A DNA stretch of 64,000 nucleotides from Eustoma russellianum (GCA_036186865.1 AP025057.1:27860087-27924086), one strand, 5' to 3'; shown: positions 1 to 11,900, numbered from the stretch's first letter. Translations and numbers: made by a program. The notes: generated by a model not told the origin, from the sequence alone.

Positions 1-1006
1 AATTTGTCCCTCTCTTTTGAGAGAGATATCTTTGGGCCCCTCGATTAGTGAGACTGTGAAATGCATGGCCGTGCTCAAATGAGTTGATAGTGTGATCAAT
101 ATCATTTGTTTTATCAGTCTACTTAGAGATCGAGTAATCATATGTTTGAACAATATAAGTATGACGCTGACCATGACTTATGTTCAAACTAGATATCGTG
201 TGACAAAGGGATTAATGCATGTACTATTGTTAGGCTAGTTGGACTTTACTCGTATTAATTGGGTAGTCGTAATGCCTTGCTAGAGGCCAATTACGACTTG
301 TTGGTTTAATAGAGATTTAATCAACTGCCAATTAATATGGGCCTATCGGGTCACACACAAGAATGCGTATGGCTGAGATTAATAATATTAATAATATTAA
401 TATTGGATATTAATTATTATTATTATTATTATCGTTTTTAATATTAATAATATTAATATTGGATATTAATTATTATTATTATTAATTTCGTTTTTTTTTA
501 TGTATATATTTATATCTTTGGATAATAACAGAGAATCCATATCTGATATGGATTTTGATTGGTATTATCTAATCCTAACAGAATCCGTATCTGGTACGGA
601 TTATGATAGACGTTAACAAATCCGATTTGGAATCGGATTTTGATACCAAATCGGATTTTGATATCTATATATATCTTTGGAGCTTGGCGTATCTCGTACA
701 CCAAGCAATCAGAAAAAAAAAACGAAAGAACAAAACGAAACCCTAGAATCGTTTTTGTGGAAAAACGAGTTCTTCAGCCGCGCCGTTTGAAGAGCTAGCA
801 CTCCGGGCGGAAGCGTTCGTGTGGATACCGACAGAGGGTGATCGTATTTTCGCACCTCTTCCATCTGCAGATTTCGAATCTACGGAGGTACCTTTTTGTT
901 TTTTTGTCGAATTAAACGAACAACATGGATCCTTGGTAGGAAATCAGAGATCAATTTTTGTTTTCCGCTGCGCGTTTTTGCAGTGATCTCGGTTGATTAC
1001 CTAACA
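1..1006 (+). mobile_element. Probable truncated copia-type LTR, 3' part
   Basis: Noncoding stretch that looks like the U3/R/U5 part of a Ty1/copia LTR in plus orientation, cut by the window edge. A TATATATA stretch near 663-672 could be the promoter. Downstream comes a leader containing the phrase TTTTCCGCTGCGCG (961-974), which resembles the U5 end of many plant copia LTRs, and a terminal ...CCTAACA at 1000-1006. No primer-binding site follows 1006, so it would be a solo or broken LTR. The identification is from memory of copia LTR ends and no second copy is in the window. Confidence 0.4.
378..487. repeat. AT-rich direct repeat within the LTR
   Basis: Two adjacent copies of a phrase built from TAATATTAATATTGGATATTA followed by a TTA/ATT trinucleotide run, separated by a short CG-containing linker. 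Simple-sequence expansion is the likely origin. Confidence 0.6.
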
Positions 1007-1009
1007 ATA

Positions 1010-1796
1010 AGATCACCATATAATCTTCAAAATAATAATAACACCGCTCCAGAATGAAGATAATAATATGCTCAAGAGATTCCTTGAGTGAAAATACCAA
1101 AAATACCCTTGGGGGTAAAATGACTAAAATACCCCTTGTGTGAGAAAACTCCAGAAATGACCCCGATGGTCAGAAATAATCACAATTCCACCTTTGCCAA
1201 GATAATAATACACCTTTGAAATATTTTTCACCATATGATGTTCCTACAAAACTCAAAAATACCAATTTTGCCTTTTTTGGTAAGTTGTAGAAACTTCCAA
1301 GGCACGTTAGTCACAAGACAATAATAATCACTTAAAACACATAATAAGCACATAATGAGCATGTATAAATCATGTACAAATGAAAAAAAAATAATTTTAA
1401 CACATTTTAGAAAATTATTTCTAAAAACCCTAGACATCGATCGATCGAAGTGCCTCAGCTTCATAGATCGATGTCTCACATAAAGGTTTAGGTTTTGTCT
1501 CTGACCTACATCGATCGATCGAAGTGAGAGTTCTACGTACATCGATCGATCGATGTGTCTCAGGTTTAGAGATCGATGTCTCACAGAAAGGTCTTAAACT
1601 TTTCTACCTTACATAGATCGATCGATGTGAGAGATCTATGTACATAGATCGATAGATATGCAACAACCTGAGAGATCGATGTCAACTTGTTCAACTTTTT
1701 CAACTTTTAATCACATATAACACCATGTGTGACATTTTTAAGTATTCATCACTTAAAATCATGTCTTTGAAAATTATCCAAACATATTTCTCAACA
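1010..1796 (-). mobile_element. 3' LTR remnant (U3 part) of the copia element
   Basis: On the minus strand the LTR starts TGTTGAG at 1796, immediately after the polypurine tract, and can be followed towards about 1010. It contains the ATCGATCGAT palindrome array. The opposite LTR ends CAACA, which fits TGTTG/CAACA terminal inverted ends. The U5 end expected on the left is absent, so this copy is truncated near 1010, next to the other LTR end. The exact left boundary is uncertain. Confidence 0.6.
1434..1690. repeat. Palindrome array (ACATCGATCGATCGATGT) in copia LTR
   Basis: Five versions of an 18-bp palindrome begin at 1434, 1508, 1539, 1611 and 1642. The one at 1539 is perfect and the others carry 1-3 changes. 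Between them lie copies of a second motif, GAGATCGATGTCTCAC or CTGAGAGATCGATGTC. Spacings are about 74, 31, 72 and 31 bp. The same two motifs form arrays in both LARD LTRs at 37552 and 43444. Confidence 0.85.
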
Positions 1797-1810
1797 TTCT
1801 CCCCCTTTTG
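1797..1810 (-). other. Polypurine tract of the copia element
   Basis: On the minus strand CCAAAAGGGGGAGAA lies directly before the LTR start TGTTGAG. This is the expected plus-strand primer of a Ty1/copia element and fixes the LTR edge at 1796. Confidence 0.75.
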
Positions 1811-2107
1811 GATGATTTTCAAAATAACCTAACATGATTTTAATGTCACAACTTATAACCAAAAGTTTAACCAAATGTTTAACCAAAAGTTTAACCAAAT
1901 TTTTTCAACTATGTTTTCAACTTTTAAATAGTATGTCGCTCCCCCTCAACTCATACTCTCCCCCTTAACCTATGCTCCAAAATTTATACCAATAAAAACT
2001 TAGCATATGATTCATCATGACTTACCAACTAAAACATGACTTACCAACTAAAATCATGTTCTTATTCTATCTCCCCTTTTATTTTGCAAATCATGCAAAA
2101 GATAGAA

Positions 2108-3715
2108 CTATACGATGATATCGTAAGTCATCATTCCTAATTTGGCTCGTAAGTTTTCAAAAGTGGCTTGATTAAGGGGTTTGGTGAAGATGTCAGCGAT
2201 TTGGTGATCAGTTCTTCTATAGTTTATCACTATGTCCTCATTTTGAACATGATCGCGAAGAAAGTGGTATCGCACCTCAATGTGTTTGGCCTTAGAATGA
2301 AGCATCGGATTCCGGAAAAGATTGATTGCACTTGTGCTATCGCAGAAAATTGGAATCTTATTCATTTTAATGCCAAAATCACTAAGTTTCTGTTTAAGCC
2401 AAAGTATTTGGGTAGTACATAAACTCAAAGCGATATACTCGGCTTCAGTGGTAGAAAGAGCTACACTAGCTTGTTTTTTAGAAAACCAAGAGATCAAATT
2501 GGTTCCTATGGATTGACATGTACCGCTAGTGGATTTTCTATCTAACTTGCAACCACCATAATCGGCATCACTATATGCGTGTAATTCCAACTTAGAGTTT
2601 CTATCATACCACAGTCCCAAGTGAGGTGTATGCTTAAGATATCTAAAGATCTTTTTCACTGCATTGTAATGTGATACCTTAGGACAAGATTGAAACCTAG
2701 CACACATACACACACTAAACATAATATCAGGTCTTGATGCAGTTAAGTATAACAATGAGTCAATCATAGATCTATAAAGTGTATCATCAAAAGGTTTACC
2801 ATTTTCATCCTTATCAAGTTTGGTACTAACACTCATAGGGATAGTTGTAGGTTTCAACTCTTCAAAGCCAAACTTCTTAATCATATCATTGACATACTTA
2901 AGTTGGCTAATGTGAATTCCTTGAGGGGTTTGTTTGATTTGAAGTCCTAAGAAATAATTCAACTCTCCTACCATTGACATTTCAAGCTCTGACTCCATAC
3001 ATTCTTCGAAGTCTTTTACTAAAGTAGGGTTGGTTGAACCAAAGATTATATCATCTACGTATATTTGAACTATTAACAAATCATTACCTTTTCTTCTTAG
3101 GAATAATGTGTTGTCGATGGTCCCCCTTTGAAAATTATTTGCAATAAGAAAGTTTGCAAATCTATCATACCAAGCTCTTGGAGCTTGTTTTAAACCATAT
3201 AGAGCTTTCTTAAGCTTATAAACATGTTTAGGATTCTTTGGATCTTCAAATCCAGGGGGTTGTTTGACAAACACCTCTTCTTGGATGTATCCATTCAAAA
3301 ACGCACTCTTGACATCCATTTGGAAGAGCTTAATTTTGCTTAGACTTGCAATCGCAAGTAACAATCTAATTGCTTCTAGTCGTGCAACGGGTGCAAAGGT
3401 TTCTTTATAATCTATTCCTTTTTGTTGATTATAACCTTGTGCGACTAGTCTAGCCTTATTCCTTGTAATATTTCCTTGTTCATCCATTTTATTCCTAAAG
3501 ACCCATTTAGTTCCTATGATAGACTTGTCTTCAGGTTTAGGTACTAAGTCCCACACGTTGTTCCTTGTGAATTGATTTAATTCCTCATGCATAGCATATA
3601 TCCATGATATGTCACCTAAGGCTTCCTTTACGTTCTTAGGTTCTAATTGTGAGATTAAGCTATGTCCTTCAAGTTGACTTATATTTCTACGTGTTCTAAC
3701 CCCAACACTTGGATC
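2108..3715 (-). pseudogene. Copia pol: reverse transcriptase and RNase H
   Basis: From 3592 to 2108 there is one open frame of 494 codons. The frame continues upstream without a start codon to about 3715, as expected inside a polyprotein, with the conserved EPKNVKEAL phrase before the first Met. It shows the copia RT blocks KARLVAQGY, ETFAPVARLEAIR, QMDVKSAFLNG, ALYGLKQAPRAWY and the catalytic YVDDIIFGS. RNase H follows with the SDADYGG, STTEAEYIAL and FTKPL blocks. In an intact element it copies the RNA genome into DNA in virus-like particles. No stop was seen in this module, so decay elsewhere inactivates the element. It is the best-preserved part of the element. Confidence 0.9.
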
Positions 3716-3754
3716 CCCAATGATTAGTTATCTAGGGTGCCACCAATTCCTAGA

Positions 3755-4027
3755 TTAACTAGGTTCACCCTTATCTTGTTCAAATGTTTCATTAGTGTGA
3801 ATGTTATCATATGTAATTAGATCATTAGTTGTATCTTCCAATTGCAGAGTCTCTTGATTTATTTTATCTAAGGGTTCATATATGTCTTGTTCAGGGGGAG
3901 TTGGTTCTAGATGATCAAGTACAGGCTCAAGTAATACATCATCATCAAACATATTTTCAACATTTGTTTCTTGTTTATGTTGATGTTTATCACTAACTTC
4001 AAAGCATGCATTTTCATTGAATTTCAC
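3755..4027 (-). pseudogene. Copia pol: linker between integrase and RT
   Basis: Acidic, Pro/Glu/Asp-rich frame of about 90 codons lying between the integrase core and RT, where copia polyproteins have a variable, poorly conserved linker. It is out of frame with both neighbours, and a stop and frame change separate it from RT near 3725-3755. There is no recognisable catalytic motif. It is assigned by position only. Confidence 0.55.
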
Positions 4028-4063
4028 ATGTATGGATTCAATTATTTTTCTAGATGCAGGATT

Positions 4064-4825
4064 CTAACACCTATATGCTCTTGAGTTAGTTGAATACCCA
4101 TCAAATATGCATTCAATAGACTTTTGTTCAAATTTATCTTGATTATCCTTAGTGTTCAGCACAAAACATTTACATCCAAATACTTTAAGATAATTTATCT
4201 TAGGTTGTCTATTGTTTAGCAATTCATAAGGTGTTTTATTTAATTTCTTTCTAATAGTGAGCCTATTTATAATATAGCATGCACAACTAACAGCTTCAGT
4301 CCATAAATATTTAGATAATTTATTTTCACACAGCATTGTCCTAGCAACTTCTTGAATCGTTCTATTTTTACGTTCAACAACTCCATTGAGTTGTGGTGTT
4401 CTAGGTGGTGAGAATTCATGTTTGATTCTATATAGTTCGCAAAATTTGATTACGTCTTTGTTTTTAAATTCTCCACCTCTATCGCTTCTAATTCTTTTAA
4501 CATTTTCTTCATAAATGTTTTCAAGTTGCTTAATAAGGGTTTCGATTGCTAATGGAGCATCGTCTTTGTGTGTTAAGAACAATGTCTATGTGTAGCGTGA
4601 GTAATCATCTACTATGACACACACATAGTAGTGTCCACCTAGACTTCTTGTCCTACTTGGACCAAATAAGTCTAAGTGAAGCAATTCTAGTACAGGACTA
4701 GTACTCACTTCATGTTTTGGTCTTAAGGTTTCTTTAATGTGTTTTACCTTAATACATGTTTCACACATTTGAAAATTATCTAAGTCTAACTTAGGCATTC
4801 CTCTAATTAAATTCTTCTTAGACAA
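4064..4825 (-). pseudogene. Copia pol: integrase, two frames
   Basis: The first part (4825-4586) carries CETCIKVKH, the tail of the His-Cys zinc-binding domain, then LDLFGPSRTRSLGG and VIVDDYSRYT with the first catalytic Asp. A stop lies between 4586 and 4582, and the second part (4582-4064) continues with RSDRGGEF (second Asp) and SPPRTPQLNGVVERKNRT (catalytic Glu), followed by the copia C-terminal KLNKTPYELL and KVFGCKCFV phrases. Together these are the D,D-35-E core of a Ty1/copia integrase, which inserts the cDNA into chromosomes. The break means no full-length enzyme is made. Confidence 0.88.
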
Positions 4826-4843
4826 TTTCTTAATAGTTGAAAT

Positions 4844-5242
4844 TCATATATGGCCTAATCTTCTATGCCATAAATTTACATCTAAGTCATGTGATATTAG
4901 ACACTTAACCTTAGCATCTAACATGTTATCTAAGGTAAGAGTATAAATATTTTCATCTCTATTTCCTTTTAAAATCGTTTCTCCTTTTTCATTTATTATA
5001 TCACAAGAATTGGGAAGAAAGGAGACATTATAACCACAATCTATAAGTTGAGAAATACTAAGTAAATTATAAAATAGATTGCTTACTAATAACATATTTC
5101 GTATTTGAAATGTGTTAAGGTCCCCAATTGTTCCTTTTTCAACAACTTGTCCTTTGTTGTCGTCACCGAATGTTACTTTTCCTTCATTCTTGATATGTTC
5201 CAATTCGATGAATAGTTTGGGGTTCCCCGTCATATGCCTCAA
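4844..5242 (-). pseudogene. Copia pol: protease tail and GAG-pre-integrase domain
   Basis: The frame begins at CLRHMTG, the phrase that normally follows the DSG catalytic site of copia aspartic proteases, so the protease active site itself is lost or lies in the disrupted stretch 5243-5333. It continues with KVTFGDDNKG, NLLSISQL and LWHRRLGHI, the conserved GAG-pre-integrase motif. The frame stops just before the integrase part at 4825. Confidence 0.8.
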
Positions 5243-5333
5243 ACATCCAAATGGTTTTTAGATTCTTTGACTTTGCCTCCTTCTTGCATTCCTTGCGTTT
5301 ATCCTACAATGGAGACAAAGTTTTAGGTACCCT

Positions 5334-5993
5334 TTATTTGGGTCCTTGAATGTTAGGGGCACTATTCTTGTTTAGATATCCCTTAGGTATCCAAACTTGA
5401 ATATACCTTCTAGGCACATTTTTGGCATTGTTATAATTTGGAAAATAAGAAGAATCAGCATATACATGATTATTCCACATAAGTGAAGATGCATTGTTAT
5501 ACATGTTGTGCCATGGTTGATAATTATTATAGGATGGTCGAATTGTATAAGGCATGTGACATTGTTTCTTATATGGCGCTATATAAGTGTGTTCATATGT
5601 ATTTCTAAAAGATTTATATGAGTGTTGTCTATACTTAGATTCATAATAAGTTGTATGCATTTTATTCGGTCTAATTGCATTTGCATACAAGTAGGCATAA
5701 TTTCTAGGTTGTCTAGATGCAAAGTTTGGCCTAGCTGTATGTTTATGCGTGTGTATATTGGTGGGTGTGTGTTGTATTTTTGCCTTGATATAAGTAGACG
5801 AAGGTGTAGAAGCAGACAAAGTTGATTTTGTTGTATTATATGGCAACTTTATACTAGATGAAACAAACTTAGTCTTTTTATTTACTTTTTCATTTTCTTC
5901 TTTATAGCCTAAACCGGTTTTATCATTACCATACTTTTGTGATGAGATAAGTGTATCTAACATATTTGCACCCGATTTAAAGTGTTCTAACAT
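5334..5993 (-). pseudogene. Copia gag-pol: C-terminal gag spacer
   Basis: A 219-codon frame rich in Tyr, Asn, His and Lys with no stop. It lies between the coiled-coil part of gag and the protease, where Sirevirus-type elements have a long basic spacer. It ends with VWIPKGYLNKNS, similar to the VWVPKG phrase before the protease of related elements, from memory. It is in a different frame from the upstream coiled-coil part, so a frameshift lies near 5977-5993. Confidence 0.6.
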
Positions 5994-6414
5994 TTTTTAT
6001 AAGTTTAGAAGACTTAAGTTGTACTATCTCATGTTCACAATTTTCCAACTTAGACTTTAACATATTATTTTCTATTTTTAACTTTTGTTCATCTTTCCTA
6101 TATGATTCAATTTTATTCTCTAAAGAATCAAGAGTATTAGAAGACTCTTGTTTAAGAGATTCTAATTGATTGGAAAATTCCAAGTTGGACGTCTTCAACT
6201 TGTCATTTTCTTCAACTAGTTTCTTCTTTTCTTTAGAGAGCCTCTTACAGTGAGCATGCATTCTTAGGAATTCTTCATACATTTCATCAAATGTCATGTC
6301 ACTATCAGAATCGCTATCAGAAGAAGAACATACCTCGTTGGATATGAAGCAGACTTGAGCTTCCTCAGTTTCGGATTCTGAGTCGGATGAGTCGCTCCAT
6401 GTGCTCACCTTCAT
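5977..6414 (-). pseudogene. Copia gag: acidic and coiled-coil region
   Basis: The frame starts with a Ser/Asp/Glu-rich stretch (STWSDSSDSESETEEA), then a predicted coiled coil of about 90 residues rich in Lys, Glu, Leu and Asn with heptad-like spacing. It is in the same frame as the zinc-knuckle gag upstream and separated from it only by a TGA codon at 6418-6420, so the two were probably one protein before that nonsense change. An acidic block followed by a coiled coil is typical of Sirevirus-like gag. Confidence 0.75.
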
Positions 6415-6417
6415 TGC

Positions 6418-7467
6418 TCATTTCCCTTTTCTTGCCTTAGACTCCTTTGTCTTTGTCGTTTGAGCCTCCTTGTCCTTGGCTTGTTTATTATTGTTGTTGT
6501 TATTATTATTTTTCTTTGCGGAACAGTCGTATGAAATATGTCCTTTTTGACCGCATTCATAACACTTTAATTCTTTATTATACCATTTGTTTATGTTATT
6601 CTTCCTAGGTTGAGAAGAAGAAGAAGAAGAATTACGTTGTCTATTCCTACTTGGACGTTTGAAAAATTTTCTTAGTTTTCTAGCTATCAATATCAAGTCA
6701 TCATCTAATTCAGTATCACTATTACTATCATCGTTACTAGCATGTGTTTCGGTTGTTTTGAAAGCTATTGACTTACCGGATGACTTAGACGATTCAGACT
6801 TTCGTTGGTTTAATTTAACCTCGTAAACTTTAAGAGACCCGATCAATTCATCCATCTTAGTGATTGACTTTGTCTCCTCGATTGCAGTCACCTTTGGATC
6901 CCATTCAGCAGGGAGGTTTCGTAACACCTTTTGAACCTTTTCACTAATCGAAAATGACTTCCTTAAAGCTTCAAGGGCATTGAAAATATTAGTAATCCTC
7001 AAATCCATAGATGTTATGGATTTGTTTGACAACATTTTGAAAGTATCTAATTCAGTCATAAGCATGTTTATTTTTGACTCTTTAACACCACTAGTACCTT
7101 TATGCTTTAATACAAGTGATTTCCACATGTCGTGTGCGCTTGAGCAATTTGACATATATCCTGCTTCAGAAGTTGTAAGTCCATTTAAAAGTAATTGCAT
7201 AGCTTTAGCATTCATGGACATTTTCTTTTTATAATCTGATGACCATTCACTTTTGTATTTTTCAACCACTTGAGTTACTCCACTAACTTGTATAACTTTC
7301 ATTGGAATGTACGGCCCATCTTCAACTATAAACCATAAATCGATGTCTATAGCCATTAAGAATAGCCTCATTCTTAGTTTCCAATGAACAAAATTATTGC
7401 CATCAAAAAGAGGAGGGCGTTGTGTAGACATACCTTCCAACTCACCTTTGTGAGAAACAATAGCCAT
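6418..7467 (-). pseudogene. Copia gag with zinc knuckle
   Basis: The likely start is the Met at 7467; the open frame extends further up but only by reading through the primer-binding site. The N-terminus has PPLFDGNNFVHWKLRM, the conserved start of plant copia gag (DUF4219/UBN2 type). The middle is helical, with AWD/MWKSL-like phrases, and the CCHC zinc knuckle CYECGQKGHISYDC lies near the C-terminus, followed by a poly-Asn run and Lys-rich tail. Gag packages the RNA genome. A TGA at 6418-6420 ends it early relative to the in-frame coiled-coil region. Confidence 0.88.
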
Positions 7468-7576
7468 AGTATGTACCTTGGATTTGAGACAAGCAGTATA
7501 TAGTGAATCGTTGTTTCTTGGCCTTGTATTGTTCGTATGGTGTTGAATCTTGCTTCTTTTGAGTGGTGCTGGTCTG

Positions 7577-7588
7577 GCTCTGATACCA
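7577..7588 (-). other. Primer-binding site (initiator tRNA-Met type)
   Basis: On the minus strand TGGTATCAGAGC lies two bases inside the LTR end. This is the standard binding site for the 3' end of initiator tRNA-Met in plant LTR retrotransposons and fixes the right LTR edge at 7591. Confidence 0.9.
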
Positions 7589-7590
7589 AA

Positions 7591-8487
7591 TGTTGGACCG
7601 TACACCTGCAATAAACACCACTAGAGGGGAGGTGAATAGTGGTTAGCGGAAATTACACTACAACCCTTTGTTAAAATCCCCTTTGAAAACAGAATCTGAC
7701 ACCACCTCAGATTCAGAACCCGTTTTTAAAAAAATCACAAATAAATGTACACAACTCCAAAAATCGTGAAACTTTCTAGAATTGAACTTCAATGTGTTAG
7801 AAAAACTCTATCCAAAAATCAGATACAAATAAGATCGTTTGACCCTTCAAACAAATAAAAAGATTCAGATGGTCAAACAGGACAGAATTGGACAGAATGT
7901 TACTGATTTTGCAAAATGTGTTTGTCTTTGAATACTTGACCAAAAAGATTTATCTTTATATCAAAACACTCCTTAGAAAGTCTAGTTGATGTTTCCAAAA
8001 GGCCCTGACCTCAAACAAATCTAGATAAATACAGAATTCAAGTTTTCTCAAAACTTATCAGATTGCAGCCAGATTGGAGCAGTTATATTGCAAAGACTGA
8101 AAGACTAACTTTTCCTTGCTCAAATCAAGTGATTCTTGTTTCAAATGAAAGATAACAGTCTGAAGTATAACTCCACCAAAAATCACGAATTTTGAAAATG
8201 TTTAGCTATTTTTTCAAATTATGAGAAATTGTGTGAAAACTGCAGTCAGAAACGGGCAAAAACAGAAATAAAGAAACAAGAGAAGAACACCCAGGATTTA
8301 TCCTGGTTCGGTCAATGTGACCTACTCCAGTCCCAAGGAACACCTTTCCTTGGATTTCACTCTCAAAGGAACACCTTACAACAAGACCCAAGCTTGATCC
8401 TTGTGTTATACACTAACCCTATTCAAAACTTGGAAAATCACCTCTATGCAACTCTTGGTTACAACACCTCTACCACCTATTGATGTA
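7591..8487 (-). mobile_element. 5' LTR remnant (U5 side) of the copia element
   Basis: Starts on the plus strand with TGTTGGACCG next to the primer-binding site. It contains the phrases AGAGGGGAGGTGAATAGTG near 7623 and ACCCAGGATTTATCCTGGTT near 8289, both reminiscent of plant copia LTRs. Similarity to gypsy gag begins near 8490, so the U3 half, including any palindrome array, is missing here. Confidence 0.65.
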
Positions 8488-8489
8488 GC

Positions 8490-8909
8490 CTTATCAATTT
8501 ACTGTCTCAGAGTATGCTAATCGATTTACTGTATTGGGCTGATATGTTCCATAAGTTATGGCAGATGAGAGGCTCAAGATGATCAAGTTTGAGCGTGGCC
8601 TCAATTTGAGAATCAGGAACTGGATTGTCAATGCAAATCCAGATAATTTTGCTCAGCTGCTAGATGCCGGGTTCCCAGTAGAGGAGGACATTGCTCGAAG
8701 GGATGGAGAGGCCTCGACACATTACTAATGATCAGTCCGGTCAGCGGGCCAAATTTCAACGGAGGCCAGGTGGTCAACCCCAATTCCAGCGGCCGCACCT
8801 ACCACAGTGTGTGATTCCACGGGCTAACGCCAGGGGCCAGGTTATGACAGACGCGGTGGATGAGGATGCACCAGATATGGTGGCAGGTACGCTTAGATAC
8901 GAAATTTAA
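8490..8909 (+). pseudogene. Ty3/gypsy gag fragment, copy 1
   Basis: One frame reads a retrotransposon gag core: TVSEYANRF, then, past two stops, MADERLKMIKFERGLN and FAQLLDAG. A second frame after stops at 8728-8733 reads the end of gag into the protease start, with DEDAPDMVAGTL at the position of the usual DAPDVVAGT phrase. The CCHC knuckle between them is missing. Stops and frame changes make it non-functional. Confidence 0.75.
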
Positions 8910-11900
8910 TCGCAACTAATATTATCAGTATCTGAATTTTGTCTACTAAGTATGAATTGTAACTGCTATGATACAATCTGGTAGTGAGACGAGAATTCTA
9001 AAAGAATGATTTATCACTGATAAAACAACGGAGTTCATGACATATCGAGACAATAATGATAAGACAAACGAGGAAAGATGATTGATCAAAGTAGCACAGC
9101 GGCAACGCAGAAGTTTGAATGCCCGAGGTAAATAACTTAGGGAAGACTCTCAAAACAGATGAATACCATGATAAACCAATAATCAGTGTTCCAAATAGAG
9201 CCACGTAAGTTATAACTCTAGAAGCATGTCCGAACATCAAAGCAGTACATCATATTATAAAAGTTCGGGACATGTGATAAGAGTAAAATCAGTAGAACGA
9301 TTTTAAGCAGCAGGTTACGACTTACAGCCCGCACCCCTGGCTAGTTGAAAAAGAGAACAAAAGAAAAACATAGACGTGGACATAAGCGTATCAATTTGAA
9401 ATCGATCAAATCGTGGTATCACACTACGCAATACTGGTGAAATTTTAAAGCACCCAAAATAGAACTCTAAACCTTAAATGCATAAGTGAAAGAATATTTT
9501 TATTCTTCTTCCATTTAAAATCGTATACTATGTGAGAATATTATAAGTGGATAAATTACACTCACTTTCTTCCCACTAAGTCTCAAATTCTTCCAAAATA
9601 CCCCTACCAACACCTTAGCCACTTTGGCCGGCCCACCCCCATGTTATGTAAGACAAATTTGTCTTGCACACATTATCTTTTCCATCACTTTACTCCTCCT
9701 ACTTGTCATAAGCACGTCTCTTCTTGCCAATTAGAATTCATGCACTCTTATAACTCTTCATTTTTGTCTTCCCAACCAAGCACTATCATGAAAAAAAAAT
9801 CACTCCCCACTCACCCTCACTCACGATCACACACCACCAAAATGGAGAAGACTTCTCAAAACTTCATCTGTTTCTACCTCATTATTCATTTTCTCCTTCT
9901 CTCACAACAAATTCTCTTCCTTCTCTCTACTTTCTCCTTTCTCTCTCAAATCCAAAATTCTCTCTTTCTCCACCCTTCTTCCAACCGAGAATTCCATAGC
10001 CAAAACGGAAGAAGAAAATCTTCCATTGTTAAGAGAGAATCAAGTCTCCAAGTTCAAGAATCCTTAAGGTAAGGACCTTGACTCCCTTCCTACACACTTT
10101 TTTGACCATTCATCTCCTCACAAAGGCCCAAACACCCCTTATTGTAGGCTCTACCCGTGAGCTACAACAAGGTGGTGAAAGTAGTTGTCTAAGTTAAACA
10201 AGTAGGAAACTTCAAGGTGTTCCAAAGGTAAGACTTCTTAAGGTTGAATTTTTAGACCTTCTTAATGTATTATTCCTTAAAAATGGTCAATCGTTCCCTC
10301 ATTTTAGCCATATTGGCCGAAAGGTACCAAGGCAAAGGAAAGAAGATATTTTATCATCTTAAGTGCAAGATTCAAAGGAAAAGGCAATTACTCTTCTTGG
10401 TTTCTTCATGTATGTTGAAAAGCATAAAAATTATGTTCTTATATCAAGTTGGATCATGCATGCATATGTTGTTTGCTAAATGTATGAAGACTTGTGCGTT
10501 TCATGAATGTATGTACACTTGAGGTTAAGAAGATGTTAAAAAGGGACATGCATGTGAATTTTATGGTATATGTAGGTCTCATATGCATGTGAAATGTCAA
10601 GTTTCATGGAAGAATAGGCATGCATGTTCGTTGCTGAAAAAGTGTTGGTAATATCTTGCATATTCTTGAGAAAGTGTGTTAGGGACCACACTTTGCATCA
10701 TCTTTTTGTACATTTTTTTGATGATCATCATGCATGTGTTCATCCATGGTTTTAGTGTTCATGCATGTTAAAAGCCTTGATTTAGCATGATTATGATTCA
10801 CCATAATTTGTGCTATATTGCATGTCCATAAAGTTGTGTTTCTTTGTTGATCATCATGTCATCTCCACGAATATTCATCTTAAAATGGGGCTATTTTGGG
10901 TCTCCTTTATTAGGCATAATTCATCACCATCATTTGATGTATATTCTTGATGATCATGGCCTAAGGATGTATATTTTTATGGGTTTTACTCTCGTATGTA
11001 TTTGCATGTGGTTTTCATCATTATCACGACCATGACCATGACACTTATGTGTATGTTGTGATGGAAGTTATATGCATGTCTTTATGTGTTCAAACCATAA
11101 GATTAATCCATCATCTATGTAAATATGCATGATAGATTGAAGTACAAAAGGGTTATGAACATTATTGCATGTATGATACAAAACAAGTTAAAAATTAAGT
11201 GTGTGGGCGGCCATGCATTCGGCCACTTGGCCATGAAGGTGTACCAAAGATGTTCTTGAGTATATATATGATTGTATGTACATGTGATGATATGTTTATT
11301 ATATATTATACAGGGAATCAAATAAAAGAAGTGGTAAAGAATCAAAGTGAAGAGATAATAAAATGAAACAAGCCAAATAAGGGCTGTTTTGGGGTAAGGG
11401 TTATTTTGGGTAAAGCTGACCGAGGCCCTTTGGGAAGGCCAAATGGTTAATTTTACATCTTAAGGACATGAAGAAAGAGCTGTTTTAGGATCACCATAAA
11501 ATAAATTAAGTAAAGGACTATTAAGGACAAAAGATTATAGCGATTAGAAGCCGAAAGCGTGCTGTTTGATGAGCCAAAACTGAGAGCACCTCATGAAGGC
11601 TAAAATAGGAATTTCACACAAGTTATGATGTGAAACCTAAGCCATTTATTGACCTTAGGAGCTTAAAGGGTTATAGGCTAAAATCAGCCTCATAACCAAG
11701 CATACTTGCATACATAAATGAAAACAAGTTTTTAAATGACACATTTTATTACACGATACATATTTGCGAAATGTTTTCACCACGCGATACATTTTGAAGG
11801 TTTTATACTACGTGATATGCTTTTACAGAAAGGTTTGATCATAAGATATGTGTTAAGGGATTTTAACAAACCGTACTTTACGTCGACTGATTCCAAAGAG

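Larger units (their letters stand above)
1010..8487 (-). mobile_element. Decayed Sirevirus-like Ty1/copia retrotransposon
   Basis: Read on the minus strand the order is partial LTR (7591-8487), primer-binding site (7577-7588), gag, protease/pre-integrase, integrase, RT-RNase H, polypurine tract (1797-1810) and partial LTR (1010-1796). Integrase upstream of RT is the Ty1/copia order. The gag has a zinc knuckle followed by an acidic, coiled-coil C-terminal region, as in plant Sirevirus-type elements. The coding region is broken by at least one nonsense codon (TGA at 6418-6420) and several frame changes, although RT-RNase H is still one open frame. The left LTR keeps its U3 start and the right LTR keeps its U5 end, so the two remnants do not overlap. 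I saw no TSD. Confidence 0.85.

Noticed and set aside
8998..9240. 80-codon hydrophobic open frame on the minus strand, conserved in the other unit at 12916-13158
   Set aside because: Its conservation follows from the tandem duplication. It lies antisense in a gypsy 3' internal region and has no recognisable family.
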